From Candidatus Aminicenantes bacterium UBA1061 (lineage in GTDB: Bacteria; Acidobacteriota; Aminicenantia; Aminicenantales; Saccharicenantaceae): a stretch of 31,668 bases of DNA. Positions 22,244 to 30,820 of the stretch are shown here, in pieces. Location: assembly GCA_002316315.1 (NCBI GenBank), contig DCDG01000004.1, forward strand, positions 1 through 31,668, in the 5' to 3' direction. Below the pieces are notes generated by a model. The model was not told the DNA's origin and did not search any database. It saw only the letters and a list, made by a program, of their open reading frames with translations. The position numbers and the translations under genes were made by a program. Within the stretch, counting starts at the first letter, position 1. Every line of letters starts with the position of its first letter.

Positions 22244-23956
22244 ATGCTTGCCGCAATAAAGCAAATTGGGGATCTATGTGATATCGATACTCCCTCAAAA
22301 AGGCCGTCTGAAGCGGAGGTCATAATAATAAAAATTAACACAGGAAAACAAGCATACGAAGGAACCGAAATTGAGGACTTTGATTCTGACAAATTAGCTT
22401 TATATATGTTTAAAGAAGGAAGATCAAAAGGAAACGTTCCATCGCCTTTTTGCCCGCTTACCGAGGCTTCTCGGACTTTAAAGAAAATTCAAGCCTGGTT
22501 GAAATATTGTACCGAAATAAAGGATGGCAATTTATCGGACTCAATGCCGATGATAAATAGTGCCCTTAATATGCTTCAATCGCAAAAAGATTCAATTATA
22601 GCTGATATATCACGATGGTCAGAATCAATACCCAAAAAAACCAGAAAGTTTCTCACTCTAAAGATAAATGATAAATATCCAGGGCAATATCAGATTTTCA
22701 AAAAATCAATAGAGGACATGGATGAAAGAAGGAGGAAAAAATCGTTGAGCATAGGGACCTGCTCTATTTGTGGTTCGCCGGATAAGGAAGTGAGCGGAAC
22801 TACTGATGTATTCAAGTTTTATACCATTGATAAGCCTGGTTTTATAGCCGGTGGGTTTAAGGAATCAGATGCCTGGAAGAATTATCCGGTCTGTAGCGAT
22901 TGCAAGCTTTCCCTTGAGCGGGGAAAGAAATTTATTGAGGAGCATTTGAATTTTAAATTTTATGGTCTTAATTACCTGCTTATCCCAGTGTTGATAATCG
23001 GAGATCAGGCTCTTTTTAAAGAGATCGTTACTAAATTAGTGGGAACAAAACAGAACTTTTCTCTAAAGGAAGACACAAAGAGAAGGCTAACAGATGATGA
23101 GAGAGAAATTCTTGATGATCTTTCCAGCATGAATGATACATTGGCGATTAATATTTTATTTCTTCAAAGACAACAAAGTGCTGAAAGGATACTTTTATTA
23201 ATTGAAGATGTTTTGCCATCTAGATTAAAAAGGCTCTTCGACGCTAAGGATTACGTCGATAAAATATTCAATAATGATGGTAACAGAGGATATACCTTTG
23301 GATCTTTAAGGTGCTTTTTTTCTAAATCTGACGAGAACAAAAAGACACAAGACTTGAATAAATATTTCCTTGATATCATAGATAATATCTTCAGAGGACA
23401 AAAAATCAGCTTACAATTTTTGATGAAATTTTTTATGTCTGTTATCCGAAGAGCAATAATAAACGATGATCACTTCGGCTTCAGAGTAAGCGACGGCTTG
23501 AAGACGTTGCTTTATCTCCAGTTTCTTGGATTAACAAACATTAAGGAGGAAAACCTAATGGAAAAAGGTCTATATGAAGACTTTTTTGAACGCTATGGCA
23601 AGGCACTAAATACACCTGCTATACGGGGCATATTCCTTTTGGGAGTATTAACTCAACTATTGCTAAATAAACAATATGCGGAAAGGGACAACAAGCCATT
23701 CTTAAAAAAGCTAAAAGGACTAAAGATGGACGAAAATGATATCAAGAAGCTCTTGCCTGAAGTCCAAAACAAACTTGAGGAATATGATTCTTTCGATCGT
23801 GGTAAAAGGCTCATAGCCTCGGAGGCCTCAAAATATCTTCTGGAAGCTGGAAACGATTGGAAAATGCCGGCCGACGAGATTAATTTTTATTTCGCTTGTG
23901 GCATGAACCTGGCTGACGAAATTGCAAAAATAACCTATCAAAATAATTTAAAATAA
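22244..23956 (+). CDS. cas8b: Type I-B CRISPR large subunit Cas8b (TM1802/Csh1-like)
   Basis: A 570-residue protein, the large subunit of a type I-B Cascade, expected to recognise the PAM and bind target DNA next to the crRNA 5' end. The central zinc-binding region is typical of the TM1802/Csh1 group: C173-x2-C176 (TCSICGS) and C217-x2-C220 (YPVCSDC), with the family-like stretch GFIAGGF and KNYPVC between. The C-terminal half is mainly helical and ends in NFYFACGMNLADEI. The start at 22244 is chosen because AAAGGAG (22229-22235) lies eight bases upstream; an in-frame TTG at 22214 is less likely. It heads a tight eight-gene operon. Codons are AT-rich compared with the genes before 21.6 kb. 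Large subunits diverge fast, so identity is supported mostly by the zinc motif and context. Confidence 0.88.
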   Translation: MLAAIKQIGDLCDIDTPSKRPSEAEVIIIKINTGKQAYEGTEIEDFDSDKLALYMFKEGRSKGNVPSPFCPLTEASRTLKKIQAWLKYCTEIKDGNLSDSMPMINSALNMLQSQKDSIIADISRWSESIPKKTRKFLTLKINDKYPGQYQIFKKSIEDMDERRRKKSLSIGTCSICGSPDKEVSGTTDVFKFYTIDKPGFIAGGFKESDAWKNYPVCSDCKLSLERGKKFIEEHLNFKFYGLNYLLIPVLIIGDQALFKEIVTKLVGTKQNFSLKEDTKRRLTDDEREILDDLSSMNDTLAINILFLQRQQSAERILLLIEDVLPSRLKRLFDAKDYVDKIFNNDGNRGYTFGSLRCFFSKSDENKKTQDLNKYFLDIIDNIFRGQKISLQFLMKFFMSVIRRAIINDDHFGFRVSDGLKTLLYLQFLGLTNIKEENLMEKGLYEDFFERYGKALNTPAIRGIFLLGVLTQLLLNKQYAERDNKPFLKKLKGLKMDENDIKKLLPEVQNKLEEYDSFDRGKRLIASEASKYLLEAGNDWKMPADEINFYFACGMNLADEIAKITYQNNLK

Positions 23957-23969
23957 AAGGAGATAAAAA

Positions 23970-24887
23970 ATGCCAGAATCAATTAAAAATCGTTCCGAGG
24001 TTCTTTTCCTTTATGATGTTAAGGATGCTAACCCTAACGGTGACCCGGTTGATGAAAACAAACCAAGAATAGACGAAGAGACGGGAGTTAATATCGTTAC
24101 TGATGTTAGATTAAAAAGAACAATTAGAGACTACCTGCACGATTATAAACAACAAGAAATATTTGTATTAGAAGCCAGAGACGAAAAGGGTAACCTAAAA
24201 ACAAAAGAACAAAGATTAAAAGAATTTGATAATAATCCTCAAGAAGTCATTAACAGATGCATAGATATTCGTCTTTTTGGAGCCACCACAGCCGTTGAAG
24301 ATAAAACGATGGCTCTGACTGGACCGGTTCAATTCAAATTTGGCAGATCTCTCCATAGGGTTGATGTCTCTTATATAAAAGGAACAACTGTCATGCCATC
24401 CGGCGCTGAAAAGAAACAAGGAACTTTCACAGAAAGATATATAGTTCCATATTCCTTGATTGCCTTTTATGGTATCGTAAACGAAACTGCCGCCAGCCAG
24501 CAGTCGATTCCACTAAGCGAGCAGGATATTTTACTCATGTTGGAAGCTATCTGGAACGGGACCAAGAATCTCATTTCAGGTTCAAAGTTCGGCCAAGTTC
24601 CCAGGTTGCTTCTCCAGGTCGTTTACAAACAAGGCCTTAATTTTTATATAGGCGAACTCGACAAACTTATTTCTATGTCGATAGATAAAGCAGATGAAGC
24701 GCTTCGGGACATCTCAGAAGCAAAAATCGAAGTCGGACAGTTAATCAAAGCATTAAAAGAAAACCAAGAAAAAATAGAGACCATACGTTTTAAATTAGAC
24801 CCAAGAATATCAATAACCCAGGATAACAAGGATATCAACTTAGTGGACGCCTTGAAAGATTTCGCCGCACAAGAGTTAAGTTTTTAA
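23970..24887 (+). CDS. cas7: Cas7 backbone subunit of type I-B Cascade (Csh2-like)
   Basis: A 305-residue Cas7-family RAMP protein; several copies coat the crRNA spacer in Cascade. The N-terminus is the family signature: FLYDVKDANPNGDPVDENKP and ETGVNIVTDVRLKRTIRDYL (positions 13-57). Further marks are DIRLFGATTA and TGPVQFKFGRSLHRV, and the later PYSLIAFYGIVNE. AAAAGGAG precedes the ATG, and it begins 13 bp after cas8b, so the two are one transcript. Length is usual for Csh2. No odd feature is seen. Confidence 0.95.
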   Translation: MPESIKNRSEVLFLYDVKDANPNGDPVDENKPRIDEETGVNIVTDVRLKRTIRDYLHDYKQQEIFVLEARDEKGNLKTKEQRLKEFDNNPQEVINRCIDIRLFGATTAVEDKTMALTGPVQFKFGRSLHRVDVSYIKGTTVMPSGAEKKQGTFTERYIVPYSLIAFYGIVNETAASQQSIPLSEQDILLMLEAIWNGTKNLISGSKFGQVPRLLLQVVYKQGLNFYIGELDKLISMSIDKADEALRDISEAKIEVGQLIKALKENQEKIETIRFKLDPRISITQDNKDINLVDALKDFAAQELSF

Positions 24888-24900
24888 GTGGAGCAAAGCA

Positions 24901-25629
24901 ATGAGGGTAGCCGTTTTCGATATCTGGGGGGATTATGCGCATTTTCGTAAATTCTATACTACTAGCTCACCTTTAACTTTTTCTTTTCCTCCTCCTCCAA
25001 CTATTTCCGGTATTCTTGGTGCAGTTTATGGTACTGACAAAAACGTCAATCAATATCTTGATATATTTGGTCCCGCTAATTGTAAAACTGCCATAAGAAT
25101 ACTTAATCCAATAAAAAAGATACGGATCGGAATAAACCTTCTTGAATCCAAAGGCACAAATCTAAGAGTCCCGATGAGTGACAAGAACCTAGCTCCCCGC
25201 ACTCAGATTAGAACTGAGTTTATTAAAGATCCTATGTATAGAATTTATGTGGCCCATACGGATGACAAGGTCATGGATGTGCTGGGCGAAAAGCTTTTCA
25301 AGCATGAGCCGGTTTTTTCGGTATCCCTGGGTTTAAGTGAATTATTAGCCAATTTCAGATTCGTTGGCTTCTTCAATTATGAAATAATGGCCGATCAGAA
25401 ACCGGTCGAGATATGCTCACCATTTACTGCTGAGAATTTAATGCCGGCAGGACTGGAGGTGGAAGTTGGAAAGAAATACTTCAAAGAAAGATTGCCTATT
25501 TCAATGGACAGAAACAGGGTGGTAAGCAAATATACAGATGTAATTTTTGAACCGGAAGGAAAACCAATAAAGGCAAGAGTACTTATTTATCAGAAATTAG
25601 GGACTGGAGAAAATATTGCCTTCTTCTAA
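24901..25629 (+). CDS. cas5: Cas5 subunit of type I-B Cascade (Cas5h-like)
   Basis: A 242-residue Cas5-family protein that caps the crRNA 5' handle. The N-terminal Cas5 signature is plain: GDYAHFRKFYTTSSPLTF, followed by PPPPTISGILGAVYG with the conserved glycine-rich turn. C-terminal PISMDRNRVVSKYTDVIFEPEGKP (shown only to place it) resembles Cas5h. Gap to cas7 is 13 bp. Its end overlaps the cas3 start by 14 bp. A weak GGAG-like site (AGTGGAGCA) precedes the ATG. Confidence 0.93.
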   Translation: MRVAVFDIWGDYAHFRKFYTTSSPLTFSFPPPPTISGILGAVYGTDKNVNQYLDIFGPANCKTAIRILNPIKKIRIGINLLESKGTNLRVPMSDKNLAPRTQIRTEFIKDPMYRIYVAHTDDKVMDVLGEKLFKHEPVFSVSLGLSELLANFRFVGFFNYEIMADQKPVEICSPFTAENLMPAGLEVEVGKKYFKERLPISMDRNRVVSKYTDVIFEPEGKPIKARVLIYQKLGTGENIAFF

Positions 25630-27931
25630 TCTGTATTCTCACCCCGGGAGGCTCTTGGAAGACCATCTTCTGGGAGTCGCACGATTCTTTGATTTTTTCT
25701 TGTCCGAGAAGCCTGAATCAATAAAATATCAGTTAGCCAATGTAGGGAGGGTAATAAGCCTCTCTCATGATTTGGGTAAGGCCACTCAATATTTTCAAAC
25801 TTATCTCCAAGCTGATGAAAAAGACAAATCACGTCTTAAAAATTTTCCAAATACAAGGCACAGCTTATTTTCTGCAATTTGTGCCTTCTATTTATCTCGC
25901 GAGTTAAAGGAGACAAATGATCTTTTGCCTCTAGCTGCTTTTATCACTGTCCATAGACATCACGGCAATCTCATTGATATATATGATGAACTATCTCCTT
26001 ATGATGATACAGCAAAGAACATATTGTCCGAGCAGCTAGAAAGCATAAATCAAGATAGTTTTTCAATATTAACCAAAAAGGCTTATGAATCGGGTTTGCC
26101 TTCGTTACTAGATAAACAAACCATTTCCAGCTGGATTAATGATTTTCCCAACGAGCTAAAGATTATCAAAAGAAGCTTGCGTCATAGGCACTTTGAAATA
26201 GATGATTATCTATTTTTGAATCTTTTATACTCATTACTGCTTGATGCTGATAAGAGCGATGCTGTTTTCCAGGACCTTCAATTTTTTCAACGCAGAGCGG
26301 CACTTCCTAGCAATCTCGTTGACAATTTCAAAAGACAAGCCAAATTTGACACATCTCCGATTAATCACCTGAGGGACAGAGCCTATCGGGAAGTAGTAGA
26401 AAGAGATATTGATCTTACTAAAAGAATTTATTCCATAAACTTACCAACCGGCCTTGGCAAGACACTGACTTCTTTATCTTTTGCTCTGAAACTAAAAGAG
26501 AAGGCCGGATCTACCCATCGCATTATTTATGCCCTACCGTTTTTAAGCATAATCGATCAAAATAGTCTTGTTTTTGATTGTGTTTTAAAGGCGAACGGCA
26601 TTAAAACCCAAAGCAATATTCTTCTAAAACACCACCATCTATCTGATATATATTATTATCAAGACGATAATGAATTCGAGCCCGACGAAGCAAAGATTCT
26701 AATTGAAGGTTGGAATGCCGAGATAATCGTCACGACCTTTGCTCAGCTTTTTCATTCCCTTATTACTAACAGTAATAGAAGCCTTAGAAAGTTTCATCGC
26801 CTGGCCAATTCCATACTCATCCTCGACGAAGTCCAGTCCGTGCCTATCAGGTACTGGGAACTGCTGAATGCTGTTCTTAATGATTTGGCCAGATATTTCC
26901 ACAGTTACATAGTCCTAGTTACTGCAACTGAGCCTCTATTATTTAAGCCAGATGAGGTAGTTAGGTTGGCCAATAGAGACTTTTATTTCAAGTCATTAGA
27001 TAGAATATCGATTCAATCAAAGATCGACAAAAATATTACCTTGAAGGATTTAACGGAATCTTGGGCGTTTGACGATGGCAGAAGCTATCTTATTATTCTG
27101 AATACCATAAGCGCCGCTAGAGAATTCTATAATCTGGTAAAACATTTGAATATACCAACAACATATTTATCTACCCACCTAGTTCCAAAGGAAAGGATAA
27201 ACCGTATAAAGGATATGAGGGCAGGAAAATATAAATTAGTGGTTTCAACACAACTGGTGGAAGCAGGAGTTGATATTGATTTCGATGTTGTCATTCGCGA
27301 CCTGGCTCCTCTCGATTCAATTAACCAGGCAGCGGGGCGCTGTAATAGAAATGGGATGGCGAAAGGGACAGTATATATCTATTCGTTAGAAAACGATCAA
27401 AAAAAGCCTTATGCCTCTTATATCTATGACCCCGTTCTCTTATACATAACCAGGAATATATTGGAACAGCATCCTACAATCAATGAAAGTGAGCTACTTA
27501 CTGTGATAGATGAGTATTATCAGGAATGTAGAAAACGAAAATCACAAGAGATGGCCAGGGCCATAAAAGAAGCATTGACTAAATTAAGATATGATAGCCA
27601 GGATGATAAGGTTTCTATATCAAATTTTAGACTTATAGAAGAAGATTATCCGAAAATTGACGTCTTCGTTGAGGTCGATGAATATGCGCACCAAATCTGG
27701 CAAAGGTATACCAATCTGGTAAAGATAAAGGACCTATTTGAAAGAAAAAAATCTTTCGATCTTATGAAAGCCGATTTCTATCAATATATCATCTCAATAC
27801 CAAGCAATGCTAAAAATAGGCCTCCGAAAGTTGGAGATATGGGATATGTAGAATTATCTGCTATTCATGATTTCTATGATGATATGACAGGCTTTATTCC
27901 AAAAGATGAGAGGTCTGTACTAATAAGTTAA
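25616..27931 (+). CDS. cas3: Cas3 HD nuclease-helicase
   Basis: A 771-residue fused Cas3 that nicks and degrades DNA recruited by Cascade. HD nuclease domain: H9 and H17 near the N-terminus, H51-D52 (SLSHDLGK), H82, HRHH at 113-116 and LLDADKSDA at 208-216. SF2 helicase: Walker A LPTGLGKT (276-283), DEVQ box 404-407, TATEP 436-440, VSTQLVEAGVDIDFD and motif VI QAAGRCNRNG (571-580). The start is a TTG at 25616 with GGAG six bases before it; no ATG precedes H9, so this non-ATG start is needed to include the HD residues. It overlaps cas5 by 14 bp, suggesting coupling. No truncation is apparent, and both activities look intact. Confidence 0.95.
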   Translation: MPSSNLYSHPGRLLEDHLLGVARFFDFFLSEKPESIKYQLANVGRVISLSHDLGKATQYFQTYLQADEKDKSRLKNFPNTRHSLFSAICAFYLSRELKETNDLLPLAAFITVHRHHGNLIDIYDELSPYDDTAKNILSEQLESINQDSFSILTKKAYESGLPSLLDKQTISSWINDFPNELKIIKRSLRHRHFEIDDYLFLNLLYSLLLDADKSDAVFQDLQFFQRRAALPSNLVDNFKRQAKFDTSPINHLRDRAYREVVERDIDLTKRIYSINLPTGLGKTLTSLSFALKLKEKAGSTHRIIYALPFLSIIDQNSLVFDCVLKANGIKTQSNILLKHHHLSDIYYYQDDNEFEPDEAKILIEGWNAEIIVTTFAQLFHSLITNSNRSLRKFHRLANSILILDEVQSVPIRYWELLNAVLNDLARYFHSYIVLVTATEPLLFKPDEVVRLANRDFYFKSLDRISIQSKIDKNITLKDLTESWAFDDGRSYLIILNTISAAREFYNLVKHLNIPTTYLSTHLVPKERINRIKDMRAGKYKLVVSTQLVEAGVDIDFDVVIRDLAPLDSINQAAGRCNRNGMAKGTVYIYSLENDQKKPYASYIYDPVLLYITRNILEQHPTINESELLTVIDEYYQECRKRKSQEMARAIKEALTKLRYDSQDDKVSISNFRLIEEDYPKIDVFVEVDEYAHQIWQRYTNLVKIKDLFERKKSFDLMKADFYQYIISIPSNAKNRPPKVGDMGYVELSAIHDFYDDMTGFIPKDERSVLIS

Positions 27932-27942
27932 AAAGGAAAGTA

Positions 27943-28614
27943 ATGGAAATAGTTTTAGTTAAACTTTTTTTTGAGTTAGATTCTCCCCTTAAAAAGAATG
28001 CTGCCAATAAAATAAGGGGATACCTGGCCAGCCTTTTGTGGGACGATCCGCTTGCCCATCAGCATGGTTCTAACGGCTATCCCATATATCGATATCCCCG
28101 TGTTCAATACAAAATTATAAATGACTCTTTTCTTTTGATAGCCTTCAATGAAGGTGTAAAAACAGCTGAAAAGATCTTTCATGATATTGAAACGATAAAC
28201 ATAGATGGGAGCTGGAAAGAGATATTATTAAAAGCATTAGAAAATTATGAAGCCAGGTTTGAGATAACCAACCAACCAATTTCCTACTCTTTCCTCACCC
28301 CCTGGCTGGCGCTCAATGAAAAAAATTATGAGCAATATATGAAGTTCGGGACCTGGTCGGAAAGGAGAGAACTTCTGGAAAACATTCTCATCGGTAATAT
28401 TCTCTCTGTGTCTAAAAGCCTCGGTTATACAGTTGCTGAACCCATAAAAGCCGAAATCGGCAAAATGCGTGAAGTCAAAACCAGGTTAAAAGACGTGCCA
28501 ATGATAGGTTTTCTGGGAACATTTTCCGTCAATTTTGAAATCCCTGATTACTGGGGCATCGGCAAATCAGTATCTAGAGGATTTGGAACCTTAATAAAAT
28601 GCAACTCGTTGTAA
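27943..28614 (+). CDS. cas6: Cas6 crRNA endonuclease
   Basis: A 223-residue Cas6-like RAMP protein that should cut pre-crRNA within the repeats to leave the usual 8-nt 5' handle. The C-terminal glycine-rich loop of Cas6 is clear in DYWGIGKSVSRGFGTL. The N-terminal ferredoxin-like half includes H39 and H41 (AHQHGSNG), candidate general acid/base residues, and YPIYRYPRVQYK, a family-like string. It lies 11 bp after cas3 and overlaps cas1 by 16 bp. In most I-B loci cas6 comes first, so its place between cas3 and cas1 is unusual. The repeats end in ATTGAAAC, consistent with Cas6 processing. Moderately divergent, but the C-terminal loop and location make the call strong. Confidence 0.88.
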   Translation: MEIVLVKLFFELDSPLKKNAANKIRGYLASLLWDDPLAHQHGSNGYPIYRYPRVQYKIINDSFLLIAFNEGVKTAEKIFHDIETINIDGSWKEILLKALENYEARFEITNQPISYSFLTPWLALNEKNYEQYMKFGTWSERRELLENILIGNILSVSKSLGYTVAEPIKAEIGKMREVKTRLKDVPMIGFLGTFSVNFEIPDYWGIGKSVSRGFGTLIKCNSL

Positions 28615-29588
28615 ATACTTACGGCTCTTACCTCCAGAAAAGTGGAGATTGTTTTAAAGTCAAAACGGATGATAAAGTCTTTGAAATTTCGTGCCAGAAA
28701 GTTTCTTCTATTCTTATCTCAACGGCTGCTTATATAACGACTGACGCCATCAAGATGGCGATGGAAAACAACATAGATATCGTTTTCGTCGACGAATACG
28801 GAACGCCTTATGGCCGTGTCTGGCATCCTAAACTGGGCAGCACCACCTTGATCAGAAGAAAGCAATTTGAGATTGCTGAGACCAGAGAAGGCTTTAAGCT
28901 GGCTCTGGAATGGATAAAAAATAAATTCAGTAATCAGATTGATTTTCTTAAGCGTCTGCGAACAACCAGACCTCACAAGTCGGCCGAGATCACATCCTTC
29001 ATAGATAAGCTCGGACAGATTGCTAATAGCCTGGATAACCTTTCCGGTTCACTTGATGACTGCCGGGCAAGCATTATGGGCATCGAAGGAGCAGGCGGCA
29101 GATCCTATTTTGAAGCTTTAAGCTTCATCGTACCTGACAGGTTTAAGTTTAACGGCCGAAGCAGGAATCCTGCCCGTGATGAATTCAATACCTTGCTGAA
29201 CTACTCTTACGGAATTTTATATTCCCTAATTGAAAAGGCCTGCATTATTGCCGGTCTTGATCCCTATGCCGGTTTTATTCATACCGACCATTATAATAAG
29301 AAATCTCTGGTTTTCGACTTAATCGAGAATTATCGTATCTGGGCAGATGAGGTAGTTGTTAATTTGTTTGCAGCGAGAAAAGTGAATGCCGAGCATTTTG
29401 ATAGATTGCCCAATGGTTTCATCCTGAATAAAGAAGGAAAAGCCGTTTTACTCACAGAATTTAACTCCTTTATGGACGAATCCATAAGATACAGAGGAAG
29501 GAATATTAAAAGAAGCAATATCATCCAGTTTGATTGCCATCGGCTGGCCAATCAGCTTATAGGGAAAAGCGAAAATGAAAGGGAATGA
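28599..29588 (+). CDS. cas1: Cas1 integrase
   Basis: A 329-residue Cas1, the catalytic part of the spacer integration complex with Cas2. Predicted metal ligands: E163 in MGIEGAGGRSYFEAL, H228 in GFIHTDHYNKKSL and E243 in FDLIENYR. N-terminal beta domain contains VSSILISTAAYITTDAIKMA and VFVDEYGTPYGRV. Its ATG lies inside the cas6 gene (16-bp overlap), and it overlaps cas2 by 14 bp. No strong ribosome binding site is seen, so translation coupling is likely. Intact length and residues argue that adaptation is functional. Confidence 0.96.
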   Translation: MQLVVNTYGSYLQKSGDCFKVKTDDKVFEISCQKVSSILISTAAYITTDAIKMAMENNIDIVFVDEYGTPYGRVWHPKLGSTTLIRRKQFEIAETREGFKLALEWIKNKFSNQIDFLKRLRTTRPHKSAEITSFIDKLGQIANSLDNLSGSLDDCRASIMGIEGAGGRSYFEALSFIVPDRFKFNGRSRNPARDEFNTLLNYSYGILYSLIEKACIIAGLDPYAGFIHTDHYNKKSLVFDLIENYRIWADEVVVNLFAARKVNAEHFDRLPNGFILNKEGKAVLLTEFNSFMDESIRYRGRNIKRSNIIQFDCHRLANQLIGKSENERE

Positions 29589-29880
29589 AAAGCTTGTCTG
29601 GGTCATTTACGACATAGTTGATAACAAAACCAGGTCAAAAATCGCCCAGACATGTAAAAATAAAGGCCTTTACCGTGTTCAAAAATCTGCCTTCCTGGGG
29701 ACTTTAAATCGCAATCAGCTTGATGAACTTAAAACAATCTTTAAGGACTTGATCAACAAGGACAAGGATTCAGTTTATATCTTCCCGATGTGTGAGGATG
29801 ATTTTCGGGGAGTCATCTTACTGGGGCAAGCCTTTGATGAAGAATTGGTTTCCGATGAAGTCAAAAGCTTTCTGGTCTGA
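29575..29880 (+). CDS. cas2: Cas2 adaptation protein
   Basis: A 101-residue Cas2 that bridges two Cas1 dimers. The ferredoxin-like start VWVIYDIVDNKTRSKIA has the conserved D13 after the first strand, followed by GLYRVQKSAFLGTL and, later, DSVYIFPMCEDDF. Overlaps cas1 by 14 bp and is 15 bp before cas4. Normal length for the family. Confidence 0.95.
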   Translation: MKGNEKLVWVIYDIVDNKTRSKIAQTCKNKGLYRVQKSAFLGTLNRNQLDELKTIFKDLINKDKDSVYIFPMCEDDFRGVILLGQAFDEELVSDEVKSFLV

Positions 29881-29895
29881 ACCGGTGAGCTAGAA

Positions 29896-30543
29896 ATGCC
29901 AGAAAAAGTTAGTTCTCAAACGATTACTGGTTCCCAACAACCTACTGCGTTCGACGACGAAAGAACCCCGATGATCACCACTTCGGAGCTCATCGAACAT
30001 CTTTACTGCTCCCGATTTACCTATTTCCTAAATTGTCTGAAGATCCCGCAACACGAGGAGTTGAGATATAAGGTCCTTAAAGGACGAGAGCTACATGAGA
30101 AAAAGGAAAAAACGAATGTTGATTACATACGTAAAAGGCTCGGCTGTATCAAAAAGGAAGTTGCTGTATATCTGGCTTCCAAAGAACTCAGAATAAGAGG
30201 AATTGTCGATGAAGTACTTTTTTTAAGCGATGGCACACTGGCTCCATTTGATTACAAACTAACAGAATATGATGATTTTATTTTTAGAACTCATCGCATT
30301 CAGTCGACCGTCTATGCCATGCTGATAATGGAGAATTACAAGAAACCTGTTAAGCGCGGCTTCATCTGTTATGCCCGAAGCAAAAATCTTGTGAAGGAAT
30401 TAGTTTATAAGGATGAGGATTTTAACACGACCAGAGCTGTGATAGAGGAAATCTTTGCTATAATATTATATGGCTTTTACCCAAAAAAGACACGCTGGCC
30501 AAACAGATGCATAGACTGTTGCTACCGGAACATTTGTGTTTAA
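29896..30543 (+). CDS. cas4: Cas4 exonuclease (RecB-like, Fe-S)
   Basis: A 215-residue Cas4 that trims prespacers and helps select PAMs. Iron-sulfur cysteines: C38 (YCSR) and C205, C208, C214 in NRCIDCCYRNIC. RecB-nuclease motifs: GRELHEKKE, GIVDEVLFL, and FDYKLTEYD, then the helix HRIQSTVYAMLI with the conserved Gln. The start at 29896 has GGTGAG ahead; an internal ATG at 29971 would give a 190-residue protein, closer to the usual length. The gene is last in the operon and next to the leader, whereas in type I-B it more often precedes cas1. Confidence 0.93.
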   Translation: MPEKVSSQTITGSQQPTAFDDERTPMITTSELIEHLYCSRFTYFLNCLKIPQHEELRYKVLKGRELHEKKEKTNVDYIRKRLGCIKKEVAVYLASKELRIRGIVDEVLFLSDGTLAPFDYKLTEYDDFIFRTHRIQSTVYAMLIMENYKKPVKRGFICYARSKNLVKELVYKDEDFNTTRAVIEEIFAIILYGFYPKKTRWPNRCIDCCYRNICV

Positions 30544-30820
30544 ATTACCCGGTAAGATGAGTATAATGCAAGTAAGGCTAAAAAATAATTCCACCGAGGA
30601 TGGAATCAGCTTGAAACCACTAGTGAGCAAAATTTATAAGTGACAAGAGGGGTGCATTGGGCATTTTATTTATTATCAAGAAGTTAGCTTAAGCAGAGGC
30701 ATGCAAAAGCGGCATAAAATGGGCAAACAATGCACACTATTTGGGCAGAACCCGATGAAAAAGATGCTGAGTGAACTAAGGGGAAAGTATAAGATTTTAA
30801 ATATTTACAGGCAAAATGCA
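30544..30820 (+). promoter_or_regulatory. CRISPR leader
   Basis: A 277-bp AT-rich stretch between cas4 and the first repeat. A TATAAT box lies at 30562-30567. An imperfect inverted repeat pairs GTGCATT (30652-30658) with AATGCAC (30729-30735) and CATTTTAT (30662-30669) with ATAAAATG (30714-30721). GGGCA occurs three times (30659, 30721 and 30743). GCTTAAGC (30687-30694) is a perfect palindrome. These are candidate sites for integration host factors and transcription; none is proven. No gene is seen. Confidence 0.65.

Noticed and set aside
21903..22259. 118-codon plus-strand frame before cas8b
   Set aside because: It overlaps the cas8b start and the palindrome, has no ribosome binding site and no family resemblance.
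30601..30712. Degenerate repeat copies in the leader (TTGAAACC near 30611, TAAGCAGAGG near 30689)
   Set aside because: Only 8-10 bases resemble the repeat, in the wrong spacing; not enough for an ancestral repeat.
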